NCBI RefSeq assembly: GCF_028435365.1
Contig: NZ_JAGTJJ010000053.1
Location: 20,778-84,777, forward strand
Direction of reading: 5' to 3'
Source: Polyangium jinanense
Lineage (GTDB): Bacteria > Myxococcota > Polyangia > Polyangiales > Polyangiaceae
DNA length: 64,000 nucleotides
Of the stretch, positions 41,386 to 51,564 are shown one piece after another (the first letter of the stretch is position 1; each line of letters opens with the position of its first letter). A program made the position numbers and the translations under genes. The notes below the pieces were generated by a model. The model had not been told where the DNA came from. It was given only the letters and a program-made list of their open reading frames with translations, and searched no databases.

Positions 41386-44300
41386 ATGAATGGGAAGGCA
41401 GAGAGGCTCGACTACGACATCGCCGTGATCGGCGCAGGTCCGGTCGGCTGCGTGTCGGCGCTCGCGTTCGCGGAGCGAGGCGCCCAGGTACTCTTGCTCG
41501 AGTCGAATCCACGCGCGGTCGAGCGGCTCGCCGGCGAATGGCTGCACCCGCCCGCCGTGGAGATCCTCCGCGGGCTCGGCGTGGATCTCAAGGCCGGCAC
41601 GACGTACGAGTCGGGCCGCGGGTTCGTCCTGTACCCCGACGACGGCACGAACCCGATCGCGCTCCCCTATCGCGCCGGAAATGTCGGCCACGCGATCGAG
41701 CACGTCCGGCTCGTCGAGCGGCTGCGCGAGCGCGTGATGAGCGAGGCGCGGATCGACTATCAGCCCGGGTCGCGCGCGACGAACATCGTCGATCAAACCC
41801 TCTCGTACCAGCAAAAGGGCGGCGGGACGCGGATGGTCCGCGCCGGGCTCGTCGTGGGCGCGAGCGGCCGCAGCGGCGTGGCCCACGCGGCGCTCTCGAT
41901 CGACCGGAGCGCGGCGACGTACTCGCGCATGGCGGGGCTTTTGCTCGAAGGCGTGCGCATGCCGCTCGAAGGGCACGGGCACGTGTTCCTCGGCGGGCCG
42001 GGGCCTGCGCTCGCATATCGGATCGACAATCGACACGTGCGGCTCTGCCTCGACGTGCCTCTCTCGATGCGCGTGCAGCGCAGCAAGGCGGCGACGCTCT
42101 GGGAGGCGTTCTCGCGCATCCTGCCCGAGGCGATGCGGGGTGCATTCCGCAAGGCGCTCGAGAGCGGCGAGATCGCGTGGGCGACGAACCAGATCCGCCC
42201 GCGCGTCGATTACGGCCGCGAGGGGCTCGCGCTCGTGGGCGACGCGGTGGGCCACCACCATCCGCTGACGGCGCTCGGCATGACGCTCGGCTTCCAGGAC
42301 GCGATCGCGCTCGCCGAGGCGAAGAACTTCCGCGCCTATAGCCGCGGGCGCACGATCCAGAGCCGCGCGCCGGAGATGCTCGCCGTCGCGCTCTACGAGG
42401 TCTTCGCCGATACGTCGGACGAGACGGCGGCGATCCGCAGCGGGATCTACGACCTCTGGCGCGAGCAACCCGCGGAGCGGATGCGCACGATGGGCTTCCT
42501 CTCGTGCGAGGACACGAATCCGCTGCATTTCGGCGGATCGTTCCTGAAGGCGCTGCTCCGCGCGTCGAGCGCGATCGTGCGCGACGGCGTGGTGCGGCGG
42601 GATCCGCGGCACGCGGCGGAGGTCGCGGGCGAGCTCGGCATGCGGCTGCGCTGGCTCATGCGGGCGACACTGCACCTCACGCCGGCCGAGCCCACGCGGG
42701 ATTTCCCGCGGTCGGCCGAGGATCGATATGGCGCGGCGCTGAAGGCGGCGGCCGGGCGCGCGGAGGTGCTCGAGCATCCGGCGGCGGAGCGCGCGACGCG
42801 GCTCGGAAAGGCGCGTCTCGAGCCGCGGACGGCGCTCGCGCGGGGCGTGCGCGCGCTCGTGGCCGAGCAGGCCGAGGACGGGTCGTGGGAGGGCGAGGTC
42901 ATCTGGAACCCGATGCTCGCGGCCCAGTACGTCATGGCGTGCCACGTGATGGGCTTGCCGATCGATCCGGTGCGCCGGGAGCGGATCTTGCTCCAGTTCG
43001 CGCGGACGCGTTTGCCCGATGGAACGTGGGGCATGCACGAGCTCTCGCAGCCCTACCTGTTCGTCACGACGCTCGTGTACGTGGCGGCGCGCCTGCTCGG
43101 CGTGCCGGCGGAGGATCCGCTTCTCGCGAAGGGGCTCGGGTTCATCCGGAAAGAGGGCGGCGCGGCGGCGATCCCGAGCTGGGGCAAGTTGTGGCTGGCG
43201 CTCTCGGGTCTTTATGGCTGGGAGGGCGTGCCGAAGGTGCTGCCCGAGGCGTGGCTCTTGCCGCGATCGTGGGCCCTGCACCCGTCGAAGTATTATTGCC
43301 ACACGCGGTACATCTACCTCGGCATGTCGCTGCTCGTCGCCGCGCGGCGGAGCGCGCCCGAGACGGCGATCACGCGGGCGCTGCGGAACGAGCTGTATCC
43401 GGGCGGGTTTGGCGCGGTCGATTTCGCGGCGGCACGGCGGCAAAGGCGCGCGGCGGAGCTCCAGACGCCGCCGAGCCTGGCGGTCGAATTCGCGTATCAG
43501 GCGTTCGAGGTCGTCGATCGGTTTCGGACGCCGAAATCGCGGGCGGGCCTGCTCTCGGCGCTCCGCGAGGAGGTGCGTTACGATCTGCGCGCGAGTGGGC
43601 ACACCGCATTGTCGCCGGTGAGTGGGCTGCTCGGGATCCTGGCGCTCTGGATGAACGATCCAAAGGATCCGGACGCGATGCTCGCGCTCGAGCGGTTCGA
43701 GGGCTGGATCTGGGAGGACGACACGGACGGCGTGCGGGTCGCCGGGGCGCGCAGCGCGACGTGGGACACGTCCTTCGCGGCGCAGGCGCTCGTGGCCGCC
43801 TCGAAGCACGTGGACGTCGCCGAGGCGCTCACGCGAGCCGATCGATTCTTGGAGGACCAACAGATCCGCGAGGTGGTCGGGGACGCGGCGGCGCACGACC
43901 GGCTCGATCCACGCGGCGGGTATTGCTTCGCCGGGGTCTGGCACGGCTGGCCGGTGAGTGATTGCACAGCCGAGGCGATGCTCGCGCGGCTCGAATCACC
44001 ACACGCGCGGGCCTCGGCCGAGGACATGGCAGCGGCGGTGCGGTTCGTGCTCCGGTGCCAGAACCCAGACGGTTCGTTCGGCAGCTACGAGGCGCGCCGG
44101 ACGATGATGCCCCTCGAATGGCTGAACCCCGCGGAGATGTTCGGGGATTCGATGAGCGAAGCGGCGTACGCCGAATGCACGGCCTCGTGCATCGCAGCGC
44201 TCGCGGCATTCCAGAAGCATTACCCGGAGATCCTACGGAGCGAGGTCGACACCGCGATCCGCCGCGCCGCAGCGAGCCTGCGCGCGCTCCAGCACGCGGA

Positions 44301-44796
44301 CGGCTCGTTCCCCGCAGCCTGGGGCGTGTGCTTCATCTACGGCACGCTGTTCGGCGTGCGTGGCCTGCTCGCGGCAGGCGCACCGCCGCACGACCACGCC
44401 ATTCGCAAGGCATGCACGTGGATCAAGGCGCGGCAACGTCCGGACGGCGGCTGGGGCGAGCACCACGAGAGCGCGCTCCGCGGGCAATACCGCGAGAACG
44501 ATCGGAGCCAGGTCATCCAGACAGCCTGGGCACTCGCAGCGCTGCTCGAAGCGAAGGATCCAGACTGGGACGCGATCGATCGAGGCGCGCGGTTCCTCGC
44601 CGCCGCGCAACGCGACGACGGCACGTGGCCCGCAGAAGAGCCGGCCGGCCTCTTCTTCCGCACGGCACTCCTGCATTACACGCTGTACCGAAGTTATTTC
44701 CCGATCACGTCGCTTGGCCTCTACGAGACGCGCAGGGCCGAGCGCGAAGCCTGGGGACGCGAGCGCGCAGCCGCATTCGAGCCGGCGTTTGGTTGA
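41386..44796 (+). CDS. Squalene-epoxidase-like monooxygenase fused to oxidosqualene cyclase
   Basis: 1136-residue fusion. Residues 10-450 form an FAD monooxygenase: GAGPVG (16-21), the squalene-epoxidase-like AGEWLHPPAVEILRGLGV (49-66) and GDAVGHHHPLTALGMT starting at 285. Residues about 475-1136 form a terpene cyclase of the oxidosqualene class: SDCTAE with catalytic Asp859 and Cys860, partner Cys931 (AECTAS), His639 (KYYCHTR), AIPSWGKLWLAL, and several QW-type repeats (DGTWGMHE, DGGWGEHHES). Squalene-hopene cyclases would show D-x-D-D instead. Predicted reaction: squalene to epoxide to cyclised triterpene alcohol, probably at the membrane. The ATG at 41386 has GAGG 10 bases upstream. Confidence 0.92.
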   Translation: MNGKAERLDYDIAVIGAGPVGCVSALAFAERGAQVLLLESNPRAVERLAGEWLHPPAVEILRGLGVDLKAGTTYESGRGFVLYPDDGTNPIALPYRAGNVGHAIEHVRLVERLRERVMSEARIDYQPGSRATNIVDQTLSYQQKGGGTRMVRAGLVVGASGRSGVAHAALSIDRSAATYSRMAGLLLEGVRMPLEGHGHVFLGGPGPALAYRIDNRHVRLCLDVPLSMRVQRSKAATLWEAFSRILPEAMRGAFRKALESGEIAWATNQIRPRVDYGREGLALVGDAVGHHHPLTALGMTLGFQDAIALAEAKNFRAYSRGRTIQSRAPEMLAVALYEVFADTSDETAAIRSGIYDLWREQPAERMRTMGFLSCEDTNPLHFGGSFLKALLRASSAIVRDGVVRRDPRHAAEVAGELGMRLRWLMRATLHLTPAEPTRDFPRSAEDRYGAALKAAAGRAEVLEHPAAERATRLGKARLEPRTALARGVRALVAEQAEDGSWEGEVIWNPMLAAQYVMACHVMGLPIDPVRRERILLQFARTRLPDGTWGMHELSQPYLFVTTLVYVAARLLGVPAEDPLLAKGLGFIRKEGGAAAIPSWGKLWLALSGLYGWEGVPKVLPEAWLLPRSWALHPSKYYCHTRYIYLGMSLLVAARRSAPETAITRALRNELYPGGFGAVDFAAARRQRRAAELQTPPSLAVEFAYQAFEVVDRFRTPKSRAGLLSALREEVRYDLRASGHTALSPVSGLLGILALWMNDPKDPDAMLALERFEGWIWEDDTDGVRVAGARSATWDTSFAAQALVAASKHVDVAEALTRADRFLEDQQIREVVGDAAAHDRLDPRGGYCFAGVWHGWPVSDCTAEAMLARLESPHARASAEDMAAAVRFVLRCQNPDGSFGSYEARRTMMPLEWLNPAEMFGDSMSEAAYAECTASCIAALAAFQKHYPEILRSEVDTAIRRAAASLRALQHADGSFPAAWGVCFIYGTLFGVRGLLAAGAPPHDHAIRKACTWIKARQRPDGGWGEHHESALRGQYRENDRSQVIQTAWALAALLEAKDPDWDAIDRGARFLAAAQRDDGTWPAEEPAGLFFRTALLHYTLYRSYFPITSLGLYETRRAEREAWGRERAAAFEPAFG

Positions 44797-44800
44797 GGAG

Positions 44801-45108
44801 GCGCTGAGCTGGGGCGTTGCCCCAGGCCCCACCCGGGGCTGTCCGCCCCGGGACCCGGACCAGCGCAAGCGCTGGACTCAGGGTCGATGAACTGCGCGAT
44901 GCGCAGTTCATCGAACAGGAGCGACCCTGCCCATCAAGACAGCCGCGCTGCTATTTCGACCGGCAACGCCGTCCTTGATCTTGCCATCGGCCCGTTGGAA
45001 GAACTGCGCATCGCGCAGTTCTTCCACCCCGAGTCCAGGGCTTGCCCTGGTTCGGGTCGAGGGGCGAACAGCCCCCGCGGGGTCCGGGGCAGCGCCCCGG
45101 CGCGGCGC
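44801..45108. repeat. Fold-back repeat, copy C
   Basis: About 308 bp matching copies A and B: the left arm with the GGGGCGTTGCCCC hairpin, CCAGCGCAAGCGCTGG and GAACTGCGC-GAT-GCGCAGTTC; a diverged centre; and the inverted right arm. It fills the 318-base gap between the cyclase fusion and the convergent TerB-like gene. Confidence 0.85.
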
Positions 45109-45114
45109 CCCCAA

Positions 45115-45648
45115 TCAGCCGTGGGCCTGGCCCATGATCTTGTGCAGCTCGTCGATCGAGAAGCCGAAGGCGCGGGCGAGTGACTGCAGCGCGAGACCTT
45201 CCTTCTGACCGACGCCGCCGTCGAGCCATGCGACGGCCGAGGCGACGAGCAGGGTCGCGCGGCGGAGCTCCGGATCGGGCAGGATCTCGGCGATGGCGTG
45301 GGCGCGGGCGTCGATGCCCTCGGAGGCGCGGCCTTGGGCGTCGTTCGCCATGGCGGCGAGATGGTCTGCGGCGAACTTGTTCTCCGTGAGTGCACCGACG
45401 CGCTCGACGAGACGATCGGATTCGCTGCTCGTGTAGCGCCCGTCCGCGGATGCGACCAGATAGGCGGCCTCGACGAGCGCGCTGATCTGGGCGCCCACGT
45501 GCGCCTCTGCGGCGGCGTGCTGGGCTTCGGCCTCGGCCTTCGCGGCGGCCTCGCGCTCGAGCATTTCCTTGTACGCGTCTGCCTGCGCGAGGGCCTCCTG
45601 CACCGCTGCGACGTTCCCGAGGCTTCCCAGCCGCTTCACTTCCGCCAT
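45115..45648 (-). CDS. TerB-like protein
   Basis: 177-residue cytosolic protein. An N-terminal Ala/Glu-rich coiled coil (residues about 15-50) is followed by a TerB-type helical domain with SALVEAAYLVASADGRYTSSE and a second half-repeat VASAVAWLDGGVGQKEGLALQ. The acidic ends of these helices bind divalent metal in TerB. Such domains occur in tellurite resistance, stress and phage-response systems; none of the other ter genes is present. The ATG at 45648 has GGGAGG 7 bases upstream. Confidence 0.8.
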   Translation of the reverse strand: MAEVKRLGSLGNVAAVQEALAQADAYKEMLEREAAAKAEAEAQHAAAEAHVGAQISALVEAAYLVASADGRYTSSESDRLVERVGALTENKFAADHLAAMANDAQGRASEGIDARAHAIAEILPDPELRRATLLVASAVAWLDGGVGQKEGLALQSLARAFGFSIDELHKIMGQAHG

Positions 45649-45745
45649 GATGACCTCCCTTTCTTTCGGGCAGGGACCTTCGCACGTGAGCGGCGGCATT
45701 GTCCACGCCCTTCCGGCGCGGGGGCGATACGATACCGGCCTACCC

Positions 45746-47530
45746 ATGCCCAAGGCGCCCCGATCGAACGCCCCCGCTTGGCTTGCCCTGCTCCTGCCCC
45801 TCGCTGCCTGCGATCTGGGTACCGCGGCGCTGGAGCATGTCACTCGCACTGCCGCGGCGCTCGTCGCGACCGAGGTGATCGAGCTTTTGGCGCCGGACGG
45901 CGATCCGAGTGACTTCTTTGGCTTCTCCGTGGCGCTCTCGGGGGACACGGCGATCGTCGGCGCGCCTGACGAGGACACGAAAGGCACGGATGCGGGCGCG
46001 GCGTACGTGTTCGTTCGGACGAACGGCGGGTGGGCGTTCGAGCAGAAGCTCGTGGCGAGTGATGGCGGGCCGGGGAAATGGTTCGGGCATGCGGTGGACG
46101 TCGACGGGGACGTGGCCGTCGTGGGATCGCCGAGGGGCGACGGCGGGGCGCCGGCGTCGGGCGTCGTGTACGTGTTTGCCCGAACGAACGGCGTGTGGAC
46201 ACAGCAGCAAAAGGTGTTCGGGAGCGACGGGAAGCCGGGGGATACGATGGGGCAGGCGGTGGCGCTCGTGGGCGGGACGCTCGTCGCGGGGGCGCCGACC
46301 GAGGACACGAAAGGCGTGGACGCGGGGGCGGTGTACGTATTCGGCGAGAATGGTGGTGCGTTCACGCAGCAAAAGAAGATCCTCGCGGCGGATGGGCAGG
46401 CGGGGGATCGATTGGGGGCGTCGGTTGGTTTGTCGGGGCAGACAGTGATCGCTGGTGCACCGGGGGAGGACGATGCGGGGTCGGATGCGGGCGCGGCGTA
46501 TGTTTTCGTGGGCGCGGGGCCGGTGTGGAGCCAGCAAAAGAAGTTCGTCGCGGCGGATGGTCAGGCGGGGGATGCGTTTGGTTCGGCGGTGGCCATCGAG
46601 GGGGATGCGGCGATTGTGGGCGCGCCGCTCGCGAATGCGGTCGGGAGTGACGCGGGGGCGGCGTATGCATTCGCGCGCGCTGGGCTCACGTGGGCGGCGA
46701 CGGGCAAGCTCGTGCCGGAGGGGCTCGGGTCGGACGATCGGCTGGGGACGAGCGTGGCGATCACGAAAGGTCGAGTGATCCTGGGCGCGCTCCTCGACGA
46801 TACGAAGGGGTCGAATGCGGGCGCGGCCTACGTGTTCACGGAGAATGGGGCTGGATGGGCCCTGGATCTCCTGCTCGTGGCGGGTGACGGAACGGCGGGC
46901 GACGCCTTCGGGTTTTCGGTGGCCATGGAGGGGGAGACGGCGTTCGTGGGCGCGTATCTGGAGGACGACGCCGGGACGAACGCGGGGTCGGCGTACGTGT
47001 TCGTCCTGAAAAGCGAGAATGGGGAGGCCTGCACGACGGGCGCGGCGTGCGCGAGTGGGTTCTGCGTGGATGGCGTATGTTGTGACAGCGCGTGTGATCT
47101 CGGCGTGTGCGATGCATGCGCGATGGCCGCGGGCGCGAGCGTGGATGGGGCATGCACGCGGTTCACGGGGACGGCTTGTGACGATGGGGACGCGTGTACG
47201 GTCAGCGATATCTGCGCGGAAGGCGTATGCACGAGCGGAGCGCCCAAAGATTGTGGCGGCGCGGCGTGTGTGGATGGCCAATGCATGACGGAAGCGGACG
47301 CGGGTCCGGATGCGGAGGCGGACGCGGGCGCGGATGCGGCACCGGACGCGGAGGCAGACGCGGAAGCCCCCGCGGACGAAGCCGTTCGCCTCTCCGGCGG
47401 CGCTTGCCAGATGCAACACGGCACGGGCGAACGCGCCGGCTGGTTTTTCCTGACGCTCCTCGCGGCCGCGCTCGGGCGGTCCTTCAGGTCCGGTCGAGGA
47501 TCGCCGCGAGGGACTCGAGCTGCCCTTTGA
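45746..47530 (+). CDS. Seven-bladed FG-GAP-type beta-propeller surface lipoprotein
   Basis: 594-residue exported protein. The signal ends in LLLPLAAC (Cys22, lipobox). Residues about 46-415 hold seven repeats of about 52 residues with core G-x-S-V-A-x-x-G-D-x-A-I-V-G-A-P and ending GAAYVF, enough for one closed seven-bladed propeller. A Cys-rich myxobacterial module follows ([20 protein letters not shown] and related), then an Asp/Ala-rich tail. The C-terminal end (Cys, hydrophobic [13 protein letters not shown], then Arg) resembles a MYXO-CTERM sorting signal. It probably binds ligands on the cell surface. It overlaps the convergent arsC gene by 47 bp. Confidence 0.85.
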   Translation: MPKAPRSNAPAWLALLLPLAACDLGTAALEHVTRTAAALVATEVIELLAPDGDPSDFFGFSVALSGDTAIVGAPDEDTKGTDAGAAYVFVRTNGGWAFEQKLVASDGGPGKWFGHAVDVDGDVAVVGSPRGDGGAPASGVVYVFARTNGVWTQQQKVFGSDGKPGDTMGQAVALVGGTLVAGAPTEDTKGVDAGAVYVFGENGGAFTQQKKILAADGQAGDRLGASVGLSGQTVIAGAPGEDDAGSDAGAAYVFVGAGPVWSQQKKFVAADGQAGDAFGSAVAIEGDAAIVGAPLANAVGSDAGAAYAFARAGLTWAATGKLVPEGLGSDDRLGTSVAITKGRVILGALLDDTKGSNAGAAYVFTENGAGWALDLLLVAGDGTAGDAFGFSVAMEGETAFVGAYLEDDAGTNAGSAYVFVLKSENGEACTTGAACASGFCVDGVCCDSACDLGVCDACAMAAGASVDGACTRFTGTACDDGDACTVSDICAEGVCTSGAPKDCGGAACVDGQCMTEADAGPDAEADAGADAAPDAEADAEAPADEAVRLSGGACQMQHGTGERAGWFFLTLLAAALGRSFRSGRGSPRGTRAAL

Positions 47531-47924
47531 TCTCGTCGCGCGCGCGGCGGAAGCGCGCGAGCATCTGCTCGCGGCCGAGGCTCGGATCGTCGCTCGCGGG
47601 ATCCTCGATCGGCAAGTAATAGTGCTGCTTGTCGCCCAAGGTCGCCGGACAGACCTCCTCGTCGCAGAGGCGGATCACCGTGTCCACGGAGTCGGGCTCG
47701 ATCGCGCCCACGAATTTCGAGGTATTTCCGCTGATGTCGATGCCGATCTCACGGCAAACCTCGATCGCCCACGGGTTCACGTGGGAGGGCTCGCTGCCCG
47801 CGCTCTGGACGCGGATGCCGTCTCCGAAGATGGCTCGCCCGAGCCCCTCGGCCATCTGGCTTCGCGCGGAGTTTTTCACGCACAGAAATACGACGGAGTG
47901 CATTTTTGGGCGCTGGAACGTCAT
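47484..47924 (-). CDS. arsC: Arsenate reductase/low-MW phosphatase family (thioredoxin-coupled ArsC type)
   Basis: 146-residue protein with the phosphatase P-loop [15 protein letters not shown] (C-x5-R) near the N-terminus and downstream Cys (RLCDEEVCP) in the positions used for the redox relay of thioredoxin-coupled arsenate reductases. It reduces arsenate to arsenite in the cytosol. Its ATG overlaps the selB stop by 4 bases (ATGA), so it is translated with selB. No other ars genes are present. Some members are plain phosphatases, so substrate specificity is not certain. Confidence 0.85.
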   Translation of the reverse strand: MTFQRPKMHSVVFLCVKNSARSQMAEGLGRAIFGDGIRVQSAGSEPSHVNPWAIEVCREIGIDISGNTSKFVGAIEPDSVDTVIRLCDEEVCPATLGDKQHYYLPIEDPASDDPSLGREQMLARFRRARDEIKGQLESLAAILDRT

Positions 47925-49870
47925 TTTCCCCTCACGCGGCTGTCATCGGCCTCGCGCCGCGTGATGCCCTCCCGATCGAACAATTCGAGCAGCGGAATCG
48001 CCTGCCTCCGGCCGAGGCCCGATAGATCTTTGAAATCGGCAATCGACATGCGGCCGTGTTTGTCGAGGTGATCCTTCACCTTGGTCCGCAGCGCGTCGAT
48101 CTCCGCCCGGAAAAACCAAAGCTCGCCGGCGTGGATCGCGTGCCCCTCGCGCACGAGCTTCGCCAGGATCGCCTTCACTTCCTTGGGCGACGCGCCCGAG
48201 GCCTCCTTGACGCCGAACTCGGTCAACCCCTTGAGCTGCGCCTTCTCCAGCGCCGTGAGCGCCGCGCCGAGCGCGCCGAGCGCGCCCGAAGCCGACGCAG
48301 CCGTGATCTGCGGGGCGCGCACGACGTCCCCCTCGACGACGATGGGCTCGCCCGCGACGCTGCCGCTCTTCGAAGCCGCGAGCTTGATGATCTCGTCGGC
48401 CGCCTCGGCCCCAGCCCGCGCGGCGAGGCGCGCCCGCAAGGTTTCGAGGACCATGCCGCGATCGAGCGGGTTTTTCTTTTGATGTGCAACGACGAGCCCA
48501 CGCGCCTCCACGGCGAGCTCGACGAGCGCGGTACGAGGCACCCAGCCGAGGCGCTTGATGCGCGCGAGCTCGCCCTTGTCGCCGAGCTTGTCGGCCGCGC
48601 GTTCGAGCTCGGCCGCAGGCAAGGAGAAGCGCGAGGGCAAGGCGTCACGCGGGAGCGTGCGCGGCGAGGCTTCGAGGGCAAGCGCGCGCATGACAGCCTG
48701 CGGCTCGCGCGTGACGAAGAGGGCTTCGAGGACGGCGAGGCGCGCGGCGCGGCCACGCTTGCGCAAGCTCTGGGGCGGGCGCGCGTCGAGGACTTCGCCG
48801 CCGCCGAGCACGGCGCCCGCGGGGCCGTCGACGTCGGAACCGCGGAGGACAAATCTGTCGCCGCCGACGACAGCGAGCGCGTCGGCGAGGCGCAAACGGG
48901 CGAGGCGGCGGCCGTCTTCGAGCAGTTCGCCGAGGAGGTCGAGCTTGCCCGAGGAGCGCGCGGTGCCGATGTACACGGAGACGCTCATGCCGCTGCGCAC
49001 AGGGGCCGTGGCCCGGAGCGAGACGTCGAGGCGGCGCGTGGGGACGACACTGGGATCGTCGGTGACGAGGTCGCCGCGGTGCACGGATTCGAGCGGCAAA
49101 CCCGCGAGGTTCAAGGCGAGGCGAGTCGGGGCTTCGGCAACGTCGACGGCGCGATCGTGGATGTGGAGGCCACGCGCGCTCGTCTTGTGGACCGCGCCCT
49201 CGGCGCCGCGCTCGCCCGCGCGGCCGGTGCCGACGACGAAGAGCGGCGCGCCGAGCGGGATTTTGCCTTCGACGAGCGTGCCCGTGACGACGGTGCCGGC
49301 GCCGCGCACGGAGAAGACGCGGTCGACGCCGATGCGCGCGCGCGGCGCGGCCGCAAGCGGCGGGAGCGCGGTCAAAGCGCGCCGGACCGCGTCGCGCACC
49401 GCATCGAGGCCTTCGCCCGTGCGCGCCGAGCAGAGCACGACCTCGGCCAGCATGCGGCCGGCGAGGAGCTCGACGGCCTCGTCGCCCGCGAGGCGCGCGA
49501 GCTCTTCGCCCACGCGATCCATCTTCGTGACGACCACGACGGCGCGGCGAATGCCGAGCAGCTCGCACGCCGCGATGTGCTCCCGGGTCTGCGGCATGAC
49601 GCCCTCGTCCGCGGCGACGACGAGCATCACAACCTCCATGCCGATCGCGCCGGCGATCATGGTGTGCACGAGGCGGCGGTGGCCCGGGACGTCGATGATG
49701 CTGACCTCGATGCCGTCCCCGAGGCTCCACGGCGCAAAGCCGAGCTCGATCGTGATGCCGCGGCGCTTCTCCTCGGGCAGGCGATCCGTGTCGATGCCCG
49801 TCAAGGCGCGGACGAGGGTGGTCTTGCCGTGGTCGACGTGACCCGCAGTGCCAAGGACGAAGCGACGCAC
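47921..49870 (-). CDS. selB: Selenocysteine-specific elongation factor SelB
   Basis: 649-residue translational GTPase that delivers Sec-tRNA to UGA codons followed by a SECIS hairpin. The G motifs are GHVDHGKTT (G1), DVPGH (G3) and TKMD (G4). EF-Tu-like domains II-III follow. The C-terminal third consists of winged-helix repeats for mRNA binding, ending in [20 protein letters not shown] and [14 protein letters not shown]. Length and order are typical. It is divergent from tRNA-Sec across 46 bp and overlaps arsC by 4 bp. selA, selD and any selenoprotein gene are outside the window. Confidence 0.95.
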   Translation of the reverse strand: MRRFVLGTAGHVDHGKTTLVRALTGIDTDRLPEEKRRGITIELGFAPWSLGDGIEVSIIDVPGHRRLVHTMIAGAIGMEVVMLVVAADEGVMPQTREHIAACELLGIRRAVVVVTKMDRVGEELARLAGDEAVELLAGRMLAEVVLCSARTGEGLDAVRDAVRRALTALPPLAAAPRARIGVDRVFSVRGAGTVVTGTLVEGKIPLGAPLFVVGTGRAGERGAEGAVHKTSARGLHIHDRAVDVAEAPTRLALNLAGLPLESVHRGDLVTDDPSVVPTRRLDVSLRATAPVRSGMSVSVYIGTARSSGKLDLLGELLEDGRRLARLRLADALAVVGGDRFVLRGSDVDGPAGAVLGGGEVLDARPPQSLRKRGRAARLAVLEALFVTREPQAVMRALALEASPRTLPRDALPSRFSLPAAELERAADKLGDKGELARIKRLGWVPRTALVELAVEARGLVVAHQKKNPLDRGMVLETLRARLAARAGAEAADEIIKLAASKSGSVAGEPIVVEGDVVRAPQITAASASGALGALGAALTALEKAQLKGLTEFGVKEASGASPKEVKAILAKLVREGHAIHAGELWFFRAEIDALRTKVKDHLDKHGRMSIADFKDLSGLGRRQAIPLLELFDREGITRREADDSRVRGK

Positions 49871-49916
49871 GGCGCGAGGGTAGCCCTACGCGACAAAACC
49901 CGCTAGAAGGGCAGGT

Positions 49917-50011
49917 GGAAGCGCGCGGTCGGCTGGTGCCACCCCCGGTCTTCAAAATCGGTGCGGGGCAGTTCCGCTGTCCTGGGCAGGTTCGATTCCT
50001 GTGCGCTTCCG
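49917..50011 (+). tRNA. selC: tRNA-Sec (anticodon TCA)
   Basis: A 95-nt selenocysteine tRNA. It has an 8-bp acceptor stem (GGAAGCGC with GCGCTTCC), a long variable arm, the anticodon loop CTTCAAA with TCA at 49952-49954, and the T arm GGCAGGTTCGATTCCTGT. The discriminator base is G, and CCA is not encoded. It lies directly upstream of and divergent from selB, so the pair forms the Sec-decoding unit. Confidence 0.95.
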
Positions 50012-50030
50012 TCGTTTTCGATGGAGCCGC

Positions 50031-50138
50031 GTAGCGCCGGGGTTTCACCCCGGGCCCGACCAGGGGCTGTCCGCCCCTGGACCCGGGGCCTGCGCAAGCG
50101 CTGGACCCTTGGTGCATCGGCCGCGATGCGGCCGATGC
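50031..50138. repeat. One-armed fold-back repeat, copy E
   Basis: About 108 bp, nearly identical in layout to copy D: GCGCCGGGG...CCCCGGGCC, CAGGGGCTGTCCGCCCCTG, and the 11-bp hairpin GCATCGGCCGC-GAT-GCGGCCGATGC at 50114-50138. It lies between tRNA-Sec and the convergent sigma54 activator gene. Confidence 0.8.
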
Positions 50139-50168
50139 ACCGGGGAACGATTTACGGGTGAGGCCCTC

Positions 50169-51548
<1,380 letters not shown>

Positions 51549-51564
51549 GGCGTCACCCGATTCG

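Noticed and set aside
43780..44200. Cyclase domain as squalene-hopene cyclase
   Set aside because: The catalytic motif is DCTAE with a partner Cys, and other segments match oxidosqualene cyclases. The D-x-D-D motif of hopene cyclases is absent.
47484..49870. A selenoprotein next to selB, read through an in-frame TGA
   Set aside because: arsC has Cys in the P-loop, and no TGA in a Cys-like context with continued homology was seen in adjacent genes.
48056..49906. A 1.8-kb open frame antisense to selB
   Set aside because: It is the shadow of selB; the translation is low-complexity and shows no family similarity.
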